A stretch of 64,000 nucleotides of DNA from Citrobacter sp. Marseille-Q6884 (GCF_945906775.1 NZ_CAMDRE010000002.1:744001-808000), one strand, 5' to 3'; counted from the stretch's first letter, positions 8,670-15,037 are shown. Program-made: numbers and translations. The notes: generated by a model not told the origin, from the letters alone.

Positions 8670-8673
8670 TCAC
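7927..8673 (-). CDS. dcm: DNA cytosine-5 methyltransferase
   Basis: 248 residues. All core C5-methylase motifs are present: motif I LFAGAGGGVLGGHLLGW (about 5-21), motif IV GFPCQDISGAGKG with the catalytic cysteine (about 74), motif VI VENSP, motif VIII APHRRDRIW, and motif IX/X ALGNGQVPRVA. The variable target-recognition region between VIII and IX is very short, as in small phage enzymes. Start is GTG at 8673, overlapping the upstream stop (GTGA). Probably an orphan methylase for anti-restriction. Nearly its whole length is open in a second frame. Confidence 0.93.
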   Translation of the reverse strand: MNELALFAGAGGGVLGGHLLGWRTVCAVERDAYAAQVLAQRQNDGIFRPFPIWSDVCSFDGKPWRGIVDVVSGGFPCQDISGAGKGAGIDGSRSGLWRQMARIIGEVRPRFAFVENSPLLVGRGLAMVISDLAKMGFDSEWCCLSASDLGAPHRRDRIWIAAYTKGKHGKSWDSMVQSENRGAPSQPGGLVSMEAFAGWRGGNAWPEHLPKLRRVADDVAFGVDRIKALGNGQVPRVAAAAFSLLKPD

Positions 8674-9128
8674 ATTTCCTCCCGTTCAGGACTTCTCGTA
8701 TCCCATCCATTCCGCTCAATATTCACAGCCAGCCGCTTATCTCCGACCTCTTCGATACTCCTACCAGTAATCTCGGCTACTTCTGCGTTGGTGTATCGCA
8801 TGAGTATTGCTAACTCTTCAGTTGACCATTCACGCATAGTTAATCCTCCGGATCGGGCCAGCGCGTCACGCTTGCTTCTGACTGAGTAAATGGAGCGACC
8901 GGTTGCCTTGGCTATCTCTTCCTCTGAGAACCGACCAAATAGATGAAGCTCGGCTGCCGTCCATGGTCTGCCGGTCATCTTTCTGATAAGTGGTGCACCA
9001 ATACGTGATGCCTGGCGAGTGATTGCCGCTTCGGAACGCTCAAGCTTTTCTGCTATTTCTGAGCGGGACATCTTCATCCCAACCTCGTGCAGAAACAGGT
9101 TTTCAAAGGGTTGCCAAAGTTCGCTCAT
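8670..9128 (-). CDS. Putative DNA-binding protein with three HTH-like repeats
   Basis: 152 residues. Three similar helix-turn-helix-like units can be seen: SRSEIAEKLERSEAAITRQA, SEEEIAKATGRSIYSVRSKR and TNAEVAEITGRSIEEVGDKR, each preceded by a W(T/S)xxEL-type helix. This resembles SANT/Myb-like or resolvase-type HTH arrays in phage early proteins. It lies directly upstream of dcm (GTGA overlap), so it may act with or regulate the methylase; that is inference. Confidence 0.65.
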   Translation of the reverse strand: MSELWQPFENLFLHEVGMKMSRSEIAEKLERSEAAITRQASRIGAPLIRKMTGRPWTAAELHLFGRFSEEEIAKATGRSIYSVRSKRDALARSGGLTMREWSTEELAILMRYTNAEVAEITGRSIEEVGDKRLAVNIERNGWDTRSPEREEM

Positions 9129-9406
9129 TGGTTCTCCTTAAGGCGATACACACAGCCGCCGATCGTTCCGTTTCCCCATTCCTCAGCGACCAGGTGTTGC
9201 TGTATCTGGTCCAGCGCCGGGCCCGAGATGAATCTTTGTTGCATCTCTAAGTTAGGTGCCCATCCCTCGTAATATGGCTCGTGGTAATTGAGGGTGATTC
9301 CTTCTGAGTGGCTTAGTGCGCCTGCTGAAGTTTTCCATCTATGGAACGCAGTGATATTGTTCCGCGCGTCCTTGCGCAGAATGCTGAGGATAGTTTCTGG
9401 AGTCAT
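9125..9406 (-). CDS. Hypothetical phage early protein
   Basis: 93 residues, MTPETILSILRKDARNNITAF..., overlapping the following HTH gene by 4 bp, so in the same translational chain. No membrane segment or catalytic motif is visible. The sequence HRWKTSAGALSHSEG and acidic/aromatic middle do not match a family I can name. Coding is supported by the overlap and a tidy start. Confidence 0.6.
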   Translation of the reverse strand: MTPETILSILRKDARNNITAFHRWKTSAGALSHSEGITLNYHEPYYEGWAPNLEMQQRFISGPALDQIQQHLVAEEWGNGTIGGCVYRLKENQ

Positions 9407-9449
9407 ATCGATAACGGCGATGCCGCCCGCTGTTAGATAGGAGAGGCGG

Positions 9450-10175
9450 TTATGCCGCCTGTTTGAGTTCTCTGATTCGAATGCCGGTAACGTCTTTGCA
9501 CTTCGCCTGATGCTCAGAAAATCCGTTTAACAACTTCCACGTTTCTTCATAACGAGCTTTCAATTTCACGCCGTCGTTTTCTTTGCTGGCATATTGGGAG
9601 AAATCGGCGAGCACCTTGTCAGCATCCACGTCTTGATATGGTTCTGACTCGTTGATTTGCTCTGGTGACTGTGTTTCTGGCTGATGAACAACTGTTCCGT
9701 CAGGTAATGCCCAGGCTGGAAGGGAAGGCGGTTTCCAGTAAAACACGCCAGCCTCTTTTGACTTGGCATAATGGAATCCTGGTGCCCGCTGTGCCGATAC
9801 AATGGCGAAGCCTTCCTCCAGGTTGTAGAGGTAACGCCCGATACCCCACTGGACAGCTGCACGCTTCATAGCTCCTGAGCGACCACCTTTAACCGCTTCT
9901 ACTTGCGTGTTTTCGGCTGCGTCCCACTTGGTGATCCACTCGCCATCAACTTTGATGGAAATACCGCACTCAACCCCTCCATTGTTCGGGATATCGCGAT
10001 ACTCGTTACGCCATCCAGCCTTACCACATACCTCATCAAGGCGCTTCATGATTGCCCTGTTGGTTACGTAGGCCAGCACTTTTGCCCAGATACCGTTATT
10101 ATTTTTTCCCGCCTGCTGAATGCGCCATTCAATATCTTCACTGGCAAATGGCGCATCTAACTGATCCAGATTCAT
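9450..10175 (-). CDS. Rad52/Rad22-like single-strand annealing protein
   Basis: 241 residues. The N-terminal 160 residues carry the pattern of phage Rad52-type annealing proteins: EWRIQQAGKNNNGIWAKVLA, a WRNEYRDI strand, a KWDAAENTQVEAVKGGRSGA loop and AVQWGIGRYLYNL. These proteins anneal complementary single strands in phage recombination, replacing lambda Beta or P22 Erf. The C-terminal part is a charged tail. It overlaps the upstream 52-aa gene (ATGA). No partner exonuclease is recognisable, so the annealing partner is uncertain. Confidence 0.85.
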   Translation of the reverse strand: MNLDQLDAPFASEDIEWRIQQAGKNNNGIWAKVLAYVTNRAIMKRLDEVCGKAGWRNEYRDIPNNGGVECGISIKVDGEWITKWDAAENTQVEAVKGGRSGAMKRAAVQWGIGRYLYNLEEGFAIVSAQRAPGFHYAKSKEAGVFYWKPPSLPAWALPDGTVVHQPETQSPEQINESEPYQDVDADKVLADFSQYASKENDGVKLKARYEETWKLLNGFSEHQAKCKDVTGIRIRELKQAA

Positions 10176-10330
10176 GTAAAATCCCCCGCAAATTCGGCCA
10201 TGCTGATAATCGGATTCTGTTGCTCAGCAGCCAGGTTAACCGGCTCATCTTTTTCATCTGGAGAAACGAGAGCAACATCAGCCATCATCCGAATGAAAGA
10301 ATCATCATCCCATCGCTCTGCTACGCTCAT
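10172..10330 (-). CDS. Small acidic phage protein (52 aa)
   Basis: Encodes MSVAERWDDDSFIRMMADVA... ending in MAEFAGDFT. Both ends overlap their neighbours by the ATGA pattern (10327-10330 and 10172-10175), strong evidence that it is translated as part of the chain leading to the Rad52-like protein. Acidic; function unknown. Confidence 0.65.
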   Translation of the reverse strand: MSVAERWDDDSFIRMMADVALVSPDEKDEPVNLAAEQQNPIISMAEFAGDFT

Positions 10331-10524
10331 GCCGCTCGCTCCTGATGTGTGATTACATAACCCTGTTCAGCAAGCCATTCGAGAACTACAGCACCATCTA
10401 ACTGCGGGAGGACTTCTCGTGTGTCTACCGTTCCATCAAGCGTCACGCCATCAAGCTCTAAGACCTGATTACGCTGGCTGTCCAGATATCCATGAGCGTG
10501 GTCATATTTGAGTTTCAGTTTCAT
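10327..10524 (-). CDS. Hypothetical phage early protein (65 aa)
   Basis: The likely start is the ATG at 10524 (MKLKLKYDHAHGYLDSQRNQ), preceded by AGGTG; a longer frame to 10566 would overlap the upstream gene and lacks a ribosome binding site. An alpha/beta pattern with no known motif. It overlaps the 52-aa gene downstream by 4 bp, between the coiled-coil protein and the recombination gene, and is probably co-translated. Confidence 0.62.
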   Translation of the reverse strand: MKLKLKYDHAHGYLDSQRNQVLELDGVTLDGTVDTREVLPQLDGAVVLEWLAEQGYVITHQERAA

Positions 10525-10531
10525 ATGCACC

Positions 10532-11503
10532 TCAGTAGTTAATTTGTGTTCTCGGTACCAGACCATCCATCAGCGCTTTCAGGACTTCGATAGCCTGGTC
10601 GCGTGAGATGCTGGTATTAGCGGTGAGTGCGTTTACGATTTCAGTGCCAACGGCTTTGCGGTGCTTCACGTCAGCTTCACGCTTTGCCTTTTCGTCAGCG
10701 ATGCGTTTCTCTTCTTCCAAACGGGCGGCTTCTTTCGCTTCAGCTTCACGCTTAATGCGATCTGCTTCTTCCTGAGCTTTTCGCTGTTCCGCTTCAATGG
10801 CTGCTTTCTTCTCTGCTTCAGCTTTCGCCGCGGCGTCTTTTGCTTCCTGCTCTGCGCGTTCTTGTGCTTGCTTAGCCAGTAATTCAGCCTGTGCTCTTGC
10901 TGCAATCGCATCCTCTTCGCGCTTCTTCGCTGCCGCCAGTTCAGCGGCTGCTTTCTCTTCGGCTTCTCGCTTGGCCTGTTCTGCTGCCTGACGCTTTAAC
11001 TCTTCTTCATGAGCAATGCGCTGGCGTTCCGCTTCTGCTTTTTTCTCAGCCATTTCACGGTCGAATGCATCGTTCATCAGCAAAGCAATTTCATGATCGG
11101 ATTCGAACTTCTTCCGGTCTTCCTCGGCTTTAATTTTGGCGGCTTCCTCTGCCTTAATTCGCTCCTGCTCAGCCTCCCACTCTGTTAGCGGTCGGCGCAC
11201 TTCATCTTTCAGCGCATCCAGACGCTCACGAACAATACGGCGACTCTCATCAATCTGCTTTGGCAATGCTTTCAGTTCTGCTACAAGGTCTTTACCGGCG
11301 TTGTCGATGTATGTTTTTGAACGCGCAACCTTGTGCGCCATGGATGCGATAGCATCACGGCCTTTCTTGGTTGATACATCCGGTACCAGGCTGCGAGCTT
11401 CTTTCTCGATTTTTTCAATGATGGGATCGAGTTGCTCGTTATTGGTGAATACAGCCATTGCGCTCGATTTTTCGATAACGACTAAATCCGTTACTTCACT
11501 CAT
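10532..11503 (-). CDS. Large coiled-coil early protein
   Basis: 323 residues. A globular N-terminal part (1-100) is followed by about 170 residues of nearly unbroken Ala/Glu/Lys/Arg-rich coiled coil, then a short C-terminal domain ending GLVPRTQINY. Such proteins are often misnamed TolA-like because of the coiled coil. There is no membrane anchor. It regularly accompanies annealing proteins in lambdoid early operons, so a recombination-accessory role is plausible but unproven. The repetitive sequence makes long shadow frames on both strands. Confidence 0.75.
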   Translation of the reverse strand: MSEVTDLVVIEKSSAMAVFTNNEQLDPIIEKIEKEARSLVPDVSTKKGRDAIASMAHKVARSKTYIDNAGKDLVAELKALPKQIDESRRIVRERLDALKDEVRRPLTEWEAEQERIKAEEAAKIKAEEDRKKFESDHEIALLMNDAFDREMAEKKAEAERQRIAHEEELKRQAAEQAKREAEEKAAAELAAAKKREEDAIAARAQAELLAKQAQERAEQEAKDAAAKAEAEKKAAIEAEQRKAQEEADRIKREAEAKEAARLEEEKRIADEKAKREADVKHRKAVGTEIVNALTANTSISRDQAIEVLKALMDGLVPRTQINY

Positions 11504-11576
11504 GGTCTCTCCTGAAATTTGGTTGTGCGCTTCCCGTCTGCGAAAGGCCGGACAGGGAGTGATTAAAGTGGGGGGG

Positions 11577-11867
11577 TTACTTGCCTAGTGCTTTGGCGAT
11601 TACGTAGCTAGCCATCATTAGAGGATGTTCTTCGTGACAATCATCTGGACACACACCGCAGACGTCTTCTGCGTAATCTCGAAGCTTCTGTAGCGCTTCG
11701 AGTAATTCAGGTGCTGCTGATATTAATTGCGCATCCTCTCGTTCGTTTCTGGTTGCAATTTCAATGTACGTGTCGCCCATAACCACGCCGTGGAATGTCG
11801 TCATCATTTCATTCACATTTCTGATTGTGTATTTCCACGGACCAGGCGTTCCTTTGAATTCTTCCAT
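11577..11867 (-). CDS. Hypothetical phage protein (GTPGPWK family)
   Basis: 96 residues from the ATG at 11867, which overlaps the stop of the gene upstream (TGATG). It has the pattern EFKGTPGPWK ... AQLISAAPELLEALQKL that I recognise from a widespread family of small phage proteins of unknown role. A CxxC-type stretch (CGVCPDDCHEEH) near the C-terminus may bind metal. Confidence 0.68.
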   Translation of the reverse strand: MEEFKGTPGPWKYTIRNVNEMMTTFHGVVMGDTYIEIATRNEREDAQLISAAPELLEALQKLRDYAEDVCGVCPDDCHEEHPLMMASYVIAKALGK

Positions 11868-12175
11868 CACACCCTCACTTCAAACGAGTTACGATTTACC
11901 CTGACTCCAAGCGCTTTACGCTGGGCCTCAATTGCCTGTTGCAGCATCACCGAATCTTCCAAATAGCGAGCAATGGCTTTCTTGCTCAGTGATGCGCGGA
12001 GCTTGTGCGAGTCAACAATGACCTGATTAACGATGTGACCGAAGCCATTCTTAATCATCTGGTCACGGTTCATTACCAGCTTGTGGCGAACGTTGCCGAC
12101 TTCTACCAGTTGCCATGAATGACCGTTTGCAATCTTTGTCACTGTGTACTGCTTGTTGTTGTGGGTGACTGTCAT
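11867..12175 (-). CDS. Hypothetical phage early protein
   Basis: 102 residues, MTVTHNNKQYTVTKIANGHS..., with a basic C-terminal helix (KALGVRVNRNSFEVRV). It overlaps its neighbours at both ends (12172-12175 and 11867-11869), so it belongs to the coupled early chain. No family recognised. Confidence 0.63.
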   Translation of the reverse strand: MTVTHNNKQYTVTKIANGHSWQLVEVGNVRHKLVMNRDQMIKNGFGHIVNQVIVDSHKLRASLSKKAIARYLEDSVMLQQAIEAQRKALGVRVNRNSFEVRV

Positions 12176-12408
12176 GATGCCTCCCGGGCGCGGAGCATTG
12201 CGTCTGCGATGTGATACGCATCAACAGCTAATTCTCTGTACTGCGGTGAGTCCGGGCCACCACCAAATGAATGTCCGTCGTATCTACGCACAATTGCTGC
12301 CATCGCTTTTATTGCCATGTAATCACGCAGCGTCATGCCTTCAATTGGGTAGTTGTGATCGCTTCCAGCAACTGGAAACGCTGGGCCGCCGTTATTTTCT
12401 TTGCTCAT
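12172..12408 (-). CDS. Small phage protein (GGPAFP / MTLRDYMA family)
   Basis: 78 residues from the ATG at 12408, chosen because GCGGAGATGATT just upstream supplies a ribosome binding site; the frame stays open to 12513 but without one. The signature NGGPAFPVAG ... GMTLRDYMAIKAM is shared by many small proteins of lambdoid phages; function unknown. Overlaps the next gene by 4 bp. Confidence 0.7.
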   Translation of the reverse strand: MSKENNGGPAFPVAGSDHNYPIEGMTLRDYMAIKAMAAIVRRYDGHSFGGGPDSPQYRELAVDAYHIADAMLRAREAS

Positions 12409-12500
12409 AATCATCTCCGCGCTTAAGCCGCGCCGCTGAACGTAAAGACCTCTGCATGCAATTTTCATCACTGCAAAATTAAGCGGTGGATAGCCGCCGT

Positions 12501-12536
12501 GATACCACAGCACCCTCGTGAAGGAGCTGTGGTATC
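12501..12536. repeat. Perfect 11-bp inverted repeat
   Basis: GATACCACAGC (12501-12511) pairs exactly with GCTGTGGTATC (12526-12536) around a 14-base loop. It has no T-run on either side, and lies just downstream (in the leftward direction) of the terminator at 12541-12563. It may be an RNA processing or mRNA-stabilising hairpin. Confidence 0.6.
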
Positions 12537-12540
12537 AGCA

Positions 12541-12563
12541 ATAAAAAACCCGCCGAAGCGGGT
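12541..12563 (-). terminator. Intrinsic terminator inside the pL operon
   Basis: On the minus strand ACCCGC-TTCG-GCGGGT is followed by TTTTTT. It lies immediately after the DUF551 gene and before the bulk of the early operon, the place of lambda tL-type terminators that are passed only with N antitermination. Confidence 0.8.
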
Positions 12564-12788
12564 CTATTCAGTCGGTGGGTGAGGTAGCGGCATCCAGTGG
12601 GTTACGTTTATTGGGTGCCACTCGATGCCGTAGTTGTGCTCATAAACCTGTGCGTACCAGCCAGCGCCTTTCTTGTTGAATTTGTCGTACTGCCCAACAT
12701 GCAATTCAACGCCAAAGTCCGGAAGCGGCCAGATTTGAACAAACTCGTCGCTATCTGGCATCCGCTCACTGCACTTAATCCACTCCAT
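12564..12788 (-). CDS. DUF551-type phage protein
   Basis: 74 residues beginning MEWIKCSERMPDSDEFVQ and ending VTHWMPLPHPPTE. The WI.CSERMP start and THWMPLP.PP end are the hallmark of DUF551, a small family of unknown function common in lambdoid early operons. The stop abuts the terminator at 12541-12563. Confidence 0.82.
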   Translation of the reverse strand: MEWIKCSERMPDSDEFVQIWPLPDFGVELHVGQYDKFNKKGAGWYAQVYEHNYGIEWHPINVTHWMPLPHPPTE

Positions 12789-12921
12789 CGCCTTACCCTC
12801 TGTTTGTATCGTGAGCTAATAAAAAGTCCGCCATCAGGTAGCCTCAGCTTGAATTAGTGCCGGGATTTTTATCCACGCCCGGCGCGTGGTTTCCCGCTAT
12901 TCCCCAACAGCAAGAAATCGC

Positions 12922-13263
12922 TTACTCTTTAATCTCCCCAACAGTAGAAAGGATATATTCATGCAAACCATGCGGACCGTGTGCCCTGACTGTGGAAGTG
13001 AGATGTTCAACCAGCCCGATGATTTTGACTTTGAGACAAATTTCACCGGCGTCAGTTGTGCTGACTGTGGTCGCGAAATCACTAAGGACGATGTTGTCAA
13101 TCAGGCCACGGACACGGTCAAAAAACAGCTCGACGACATGCTCAGGAATTCCCTCAAAGGAACTGGCTGGAAGTTCGACTAATTTCAAAAGCTCCCCGAA
13201 CTGAGTAAGAACCTCACTGGCGTCTACGTTAAGCAGTAGTGGCGCCGTTTTTTTATCTGCCAT
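12922..13263 (-). CDS. Hypothetical pL-operon protein, antisense to a zinc-ribbon frame
   Basis: 113 residues from the ATG at 13263 (MADKKTAPLLLNVDASEVLT...), with GAGGTG four bases upstream. It lies in the direction of the left early operon directly after N. Composition is Leu/Val-rich and amphipathic with no membrane segment. The opposite strand carries a complete Cys4 protein frame (12961-13182) in the codon-to-codon antisense register, in which one real gene can create a long false one. I favour this frame on operon direction, without certainty. Confidence 0.6.
   Translation of the reverse strand: MADKKTAPLLLNVDASEVLTQFGELLKLVELPASSFEGIPEHVVELFFDRVRGLIDNIVLSDFATTVSTTDAGEICLKVKIIGLVEHLTSTVRAHGPHGLHEYILSTVGEIKE
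12961..13182 (+). CDS. Putative zinc-ribbon protein, antisense to the pL operon
   Basis: 73 residues from the ATG at 12961, with AAAGGA seven bases upstream. The sequence CPDCGSEMF ... CADCGREITKDDVV carries two well-spaced CxxC knuckles of a zinc ribbon followed by a charged helix (KKQLDDMLRNSLKG). This is a credible protein and similar ones occur in lambdoid phages as far as I recall. It opposes the leftward operon and no clear promoter is visible upstream, so expression would need its own start. Confidence 0.5.
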   Translation: MQTMRTVCPDCGSEMFNQPDDFDFETNFTGVSCADCGREITKDDVVNQATDTVKKQLDDMLRNSLKGTGWKFD

Positions 13264-13317
13264 ACACACCTCATAAGTTAATTAACGCGCCGTAACCGAA
13301 TCTTTGCTATTGCGATA

Positions 13318-13647
13318 TCAAATCAGCGGGGTAGATTTGCCGCGTGATTTCTGCACCGCGTGAATTTTGTTGCCGAACGGGTTGCTGTCTTTTTGAGAGT
13401 TCAGATGCATTCTTCTCTCCAGCTTTAATCTGTTAGCCTGATGGAATTCGGCAGCCTTAAGAATCTGCGTAGCCATTTCGTTTTTGATTGGCTCTACAGC
13501 CTTACCAATACGATTTACAGAACGCTTGAATTTAATGGCTCTTGAGCTCTCTGGCTTGGCGCTCACCCCAACCAACAGGGGATTTGCAGCTTTCCATTCG
13601 GCCTGTTTCTCTGCGCGGCGTTCGCGGCGGCGTGCTTGTGCATCCAT
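13318..13647 (-). CDS. N: Lambda-type antitermination protein N
   Basis: 109 residues. The N-terminus MDAQARRRERRAEKQAEWKA is nearly identical to lambda N (arginine-rich boxB-binding helix), followed by ANPLLVGVSAKP and ending GKSTPLI as lambda N does. N binds boxB RNA and, with NusA, converts RNA polymerase into a terminator-resistant form. The middle differs from lambda. It is the first gene after pL. Matching boxA/boxB sites are at 13760-13791 and 15005-15037. Confidence 0.93.
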   Translation of the reverse strand: MDAQARRRERRAEKQAEWKAANPLLVGVSAKPESSRAIKFKRSVNRIGKAVEPIKNEMATQILKAAEFHQANRLKLERRMHLNSQKDSNPFGNKIHAVQKSRGKSTPLI

Positions 13648-13759
13648 TGTGAATCTCCTGTCAGTTAGCTTTGGTGGTGCCGCGCCGGATGCTGATCTTC
13701 CGGTTGCTGTCGGTGCAGCTGCAATTCACGACACCCCAAAGCTTTCTGCTTTGAATGCT

Positions 13760-13791
13760 GCGCTTTTTCAGCGCCAGATTTTTAAGAGCAT
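13760..13791 (-). promoter_or_regulatory. nutL site (boxA + boxB)
   Basis: On the minus strand GCTCTTAAAAA (boxA-like, near 13779-13789) is followed by boxB GCGCT-GAAAA-AGCGC (13774-13760), a 5-bp stem with the GAAAA pentaloop bound by lambda-type N. It lies between pL and N. The boxB stem differs by one base pair from that of nutR. Confidence 0.9.
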
Positions 13792-13829
13792 CACCGTCCT
13801 GGTGAGTAGTGCGTCCTGCTGATGGGGTT

Positions 13830-13864
13830 AATATATGCGTTATGCGCAAATGCGTCAAGCGCAT
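13830..13864 (-). promoter_or_regulatory. pL promoter with two OL operators
   Basis: Leftward promoter: -35 TTGACG (13858-13853), 17-bp spacer, -10 TATATT (13835-13830). Two 15-bp operator-like palindromes overlap it: ATGCGT-TAT-GCGCAA (13835-13849) and ATGCGT-CAA-GCGCAT (13850-13864). Both match the OR set, so CI would block pL here. Confidence 0.88.
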
Positions 13865-13997
13865 AATTATAGTGAAAAGGGTGTTGCTGCTTTAAATTAA
13901 TTTATGCGTATGATTCAAAAGGAATTAAAAAATTTACTGATATTGCTTAAGGCACAAAAAAACCCGCCGGAGCGGGTTATTTATATGAGGTTTTGTG
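13865..13997. other. Gap between OL and the end of cI; no rex genes
   Basis: This 133-bp AT-rich stretch takes the place where lambda carries rexA and rexB. I see no gene with a ribosome binding site; a frame starting at 13904 runs antisense into cI. It holds only the cI terminator at 13955-13978. Confidence 0.6.
13955..13978 (-). terminator. Intrinsic terminator after cI
   Basis: On the minus strand AACCCGC-TCCG-GCGGGTT is followed by a T-run (13960-13955). It lies 20 bp beyond the cI stop codon and would end the repressor transcript before it reaches pL. Confidence 0.85.
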
Positions 13998-14705
13998 TTA
14001 ACCGTGTCTGCGGAACTGCTGTGACTGGCTTAGCATTACTCTACCAGATACGTGAAGCATCGCAGCCTCTTCAGGGCTTATGCTCCACTCTCTATACTTT
14101 GGGTTGTCCGAGATTACGAACAGATCATTTTTAACTTTTTGAAGACGTTTGACGAAAGTATCACCATTGAAATCGAAAACGTAAATACCATCGCCATCGA
14201 AGTAATTGACTCTGATATCCACAAAAATCAAATCGCCCGGCTCAATGGTTCCCTGCATACTATCGCCGCGCACATTGATAAGCTTCACTGATTTTTGAGG
14301 GATGCTACCAAATATAGATTTTGCCTGGTCAACGTCATACTCAATTGATCGGACAACCTCCACAATGTCTTTTGATGGCGAGCCATTGCCTGCGCTGGCG
14401 GAAACGTTAAGAACATCAACCCTATACACATCCTTTTCCTCTCGACTGTTTAGGGAATCTACACTGTATGAATCTACAGTATTTCCCTCATCATCGGAAG
14501 AGAATAGTACAGCTACAGGAACATCGAGAGCTTTCGCTATTTTTCTTAGAAGCTGATCGCTATACCCTTGAATGCCACGCTCAAGGCGTGAAAGGTTACC
14601 GACGTCGCTATCTACAAGAAGCGCCATCTCATTCAATGTGTATTTATTTTTCTTCCTAAGAAGTCGTATCTTTTCACCTACTTTCATATCTTCATTAGAA
14701 AACAT
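13998..14705 (-). CDS. cI: CI-type prophage repressor with LexA-like self-cleavage domain
   Basis: 235 residues. N-terminal HTH (about 8-60): GEKIRLLRKKNKYTLNEMAL, then LVDSDVGNLSRLERGIQG. C-terminal S24 peptidase fold: serine nucleophile in VRGDSMQGTIEPGD and a lysine in FVKRLQKV, with a likely Ala-Gly cleavage site in NVSASAGNGSP. It should maintain lysogeny by binding OL and OR and be cleaved after RecA activation. The ATG is 3 bp from the nearest OR site, so the leader on a pRM transcript is short. The HTH region resembles the adjacent Cro, fitting shared operators. Confidence 0.93.
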   Translation of the reverse strand: MFSNEDMKVGEKIRLLRKKNKYTLNEMALLVDSDVGNLSRLERGIQGYSDQLLRKIAKALDVPVAVLFSSDDEGNTVDSYSVDSLNSREEKDVYRVDVLNVSASAGNGSPSKDIVEVVRSIEYDVDQAKSIFGSIPQKSVKLINVRGDSMQGTIEPGDLIFVDIRVNYFDGDGIYVFDFNGDTFVKRLQKVKNDLFVISDNPKYREWSISPEEAAMLHVSGRVMLSQSQQFRRHG

Positions 14706-14707
14706 TT

Positions 14708-14770
14708 ATGCGTCCTTCGCAAAGCGCCTTGCGCAAAATTTGCAGATGGATTAATATGCGTCTAACGCAT
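14708..14770. promoter_or_regulatory. OR operators with divergent pR and pRM promoters
   Basis: Three 15-bp palindrome-like sites: ATGCGT-CCT-TCGCAA (14708-14722), AAGCGC-CTT-GCGCAA (14722-14736) and the perfect ATGCGT-CTA-ACGCAT (14756-14770). pR on the plus strand: TTGCGC (14729-14734), 17 bp, TAATAT (14752-14757). A weaker leftward pRM is possible: TTAGAC, 17 bp, CAAATT. Consensus ATGCGTnnnnCGCAT also fits both OL sites. Confidence 0.85.
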
Positions 14771-14784
14771 TATGGAGGTGCAAT

Positions 14785-14997
14785 ATGTGTACACCACTTA
14801 GAAAAATGCGCGTAGAGAAAGGTCTGACAATTTCTGAAGTTTCCAAAATGACAGAAATTGACGTTGGCAACCTGAGCCGAATTGAACGCGGTATGCAGGT
14901 TACATCTCTGGAGACAGCTGAAAAGCTATCCAAGTTCTTCGAAGGGAAGATCTCAGAGATGCAGATTCTCTACCCGCATCGGTATATGGCAGCCTAA
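14785..14997 (+). CDS. cro: Cro-like repressor
   Basis: 70 residues, ATG preceded by GGAGGTG. A single HTH domain (RVEKGLTISEVSKMTEIDVGNLSRIERGMQ), closely matching the repressor's HTH, so both should read the same operators. It is the first gene from pR. Cro turns down cI and early transcription during lytic growth. No cleavage domain. Confidence 0.88.
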   Translation: MCTPLRKMRVEKGLTISEVSKMTEIDVGNLSRIERGMQVTSLETAEKLSKFFEGKISEMQILYPHRYMAA

Positions 14998-15004
14998 GAA
15001 ACAC

Positions 15005-15037
15005 CGCTCTTATCACATCTCAGCCCTGAAAAAGGGC
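15005..15037 (+). promoter_or_regulatory. nutR site (boxA + boxB)
   Basis: boxA CGCTCTTA (15005-15012), identical to lambda boxA, then boxB GCCCT-GAAAA-AGGGC (15023-15037). It lies between cro and cII, as in lambda, and is where N would load on the pR transcript. Confidence 0.93.

Noticed and set aside
8370..8813. 147-codon plus-strand frame across dcm
   Set aside because: Unlike the same-strand overprinted frame it has no ordered family motifs and no ribosome binding site, and it crosses the gene junction at 8670.
10661..11133. Several hydrophobic plus-strand frames opposite the coiled-coil gene
   Set aside because: Reverse complements of Ala/Glu/Lys repeats give Phe/Leu/Ser-rich false membrane proteins.
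13904..14134. 76-codon plus-strand frame (MRMIQKELKNLL...) in the rex position
   Set aside because: No ribosome binding site, it runs through the cI terminator and then antisense to cI; composition is that of terminator DNA and reversed repressor sequence.
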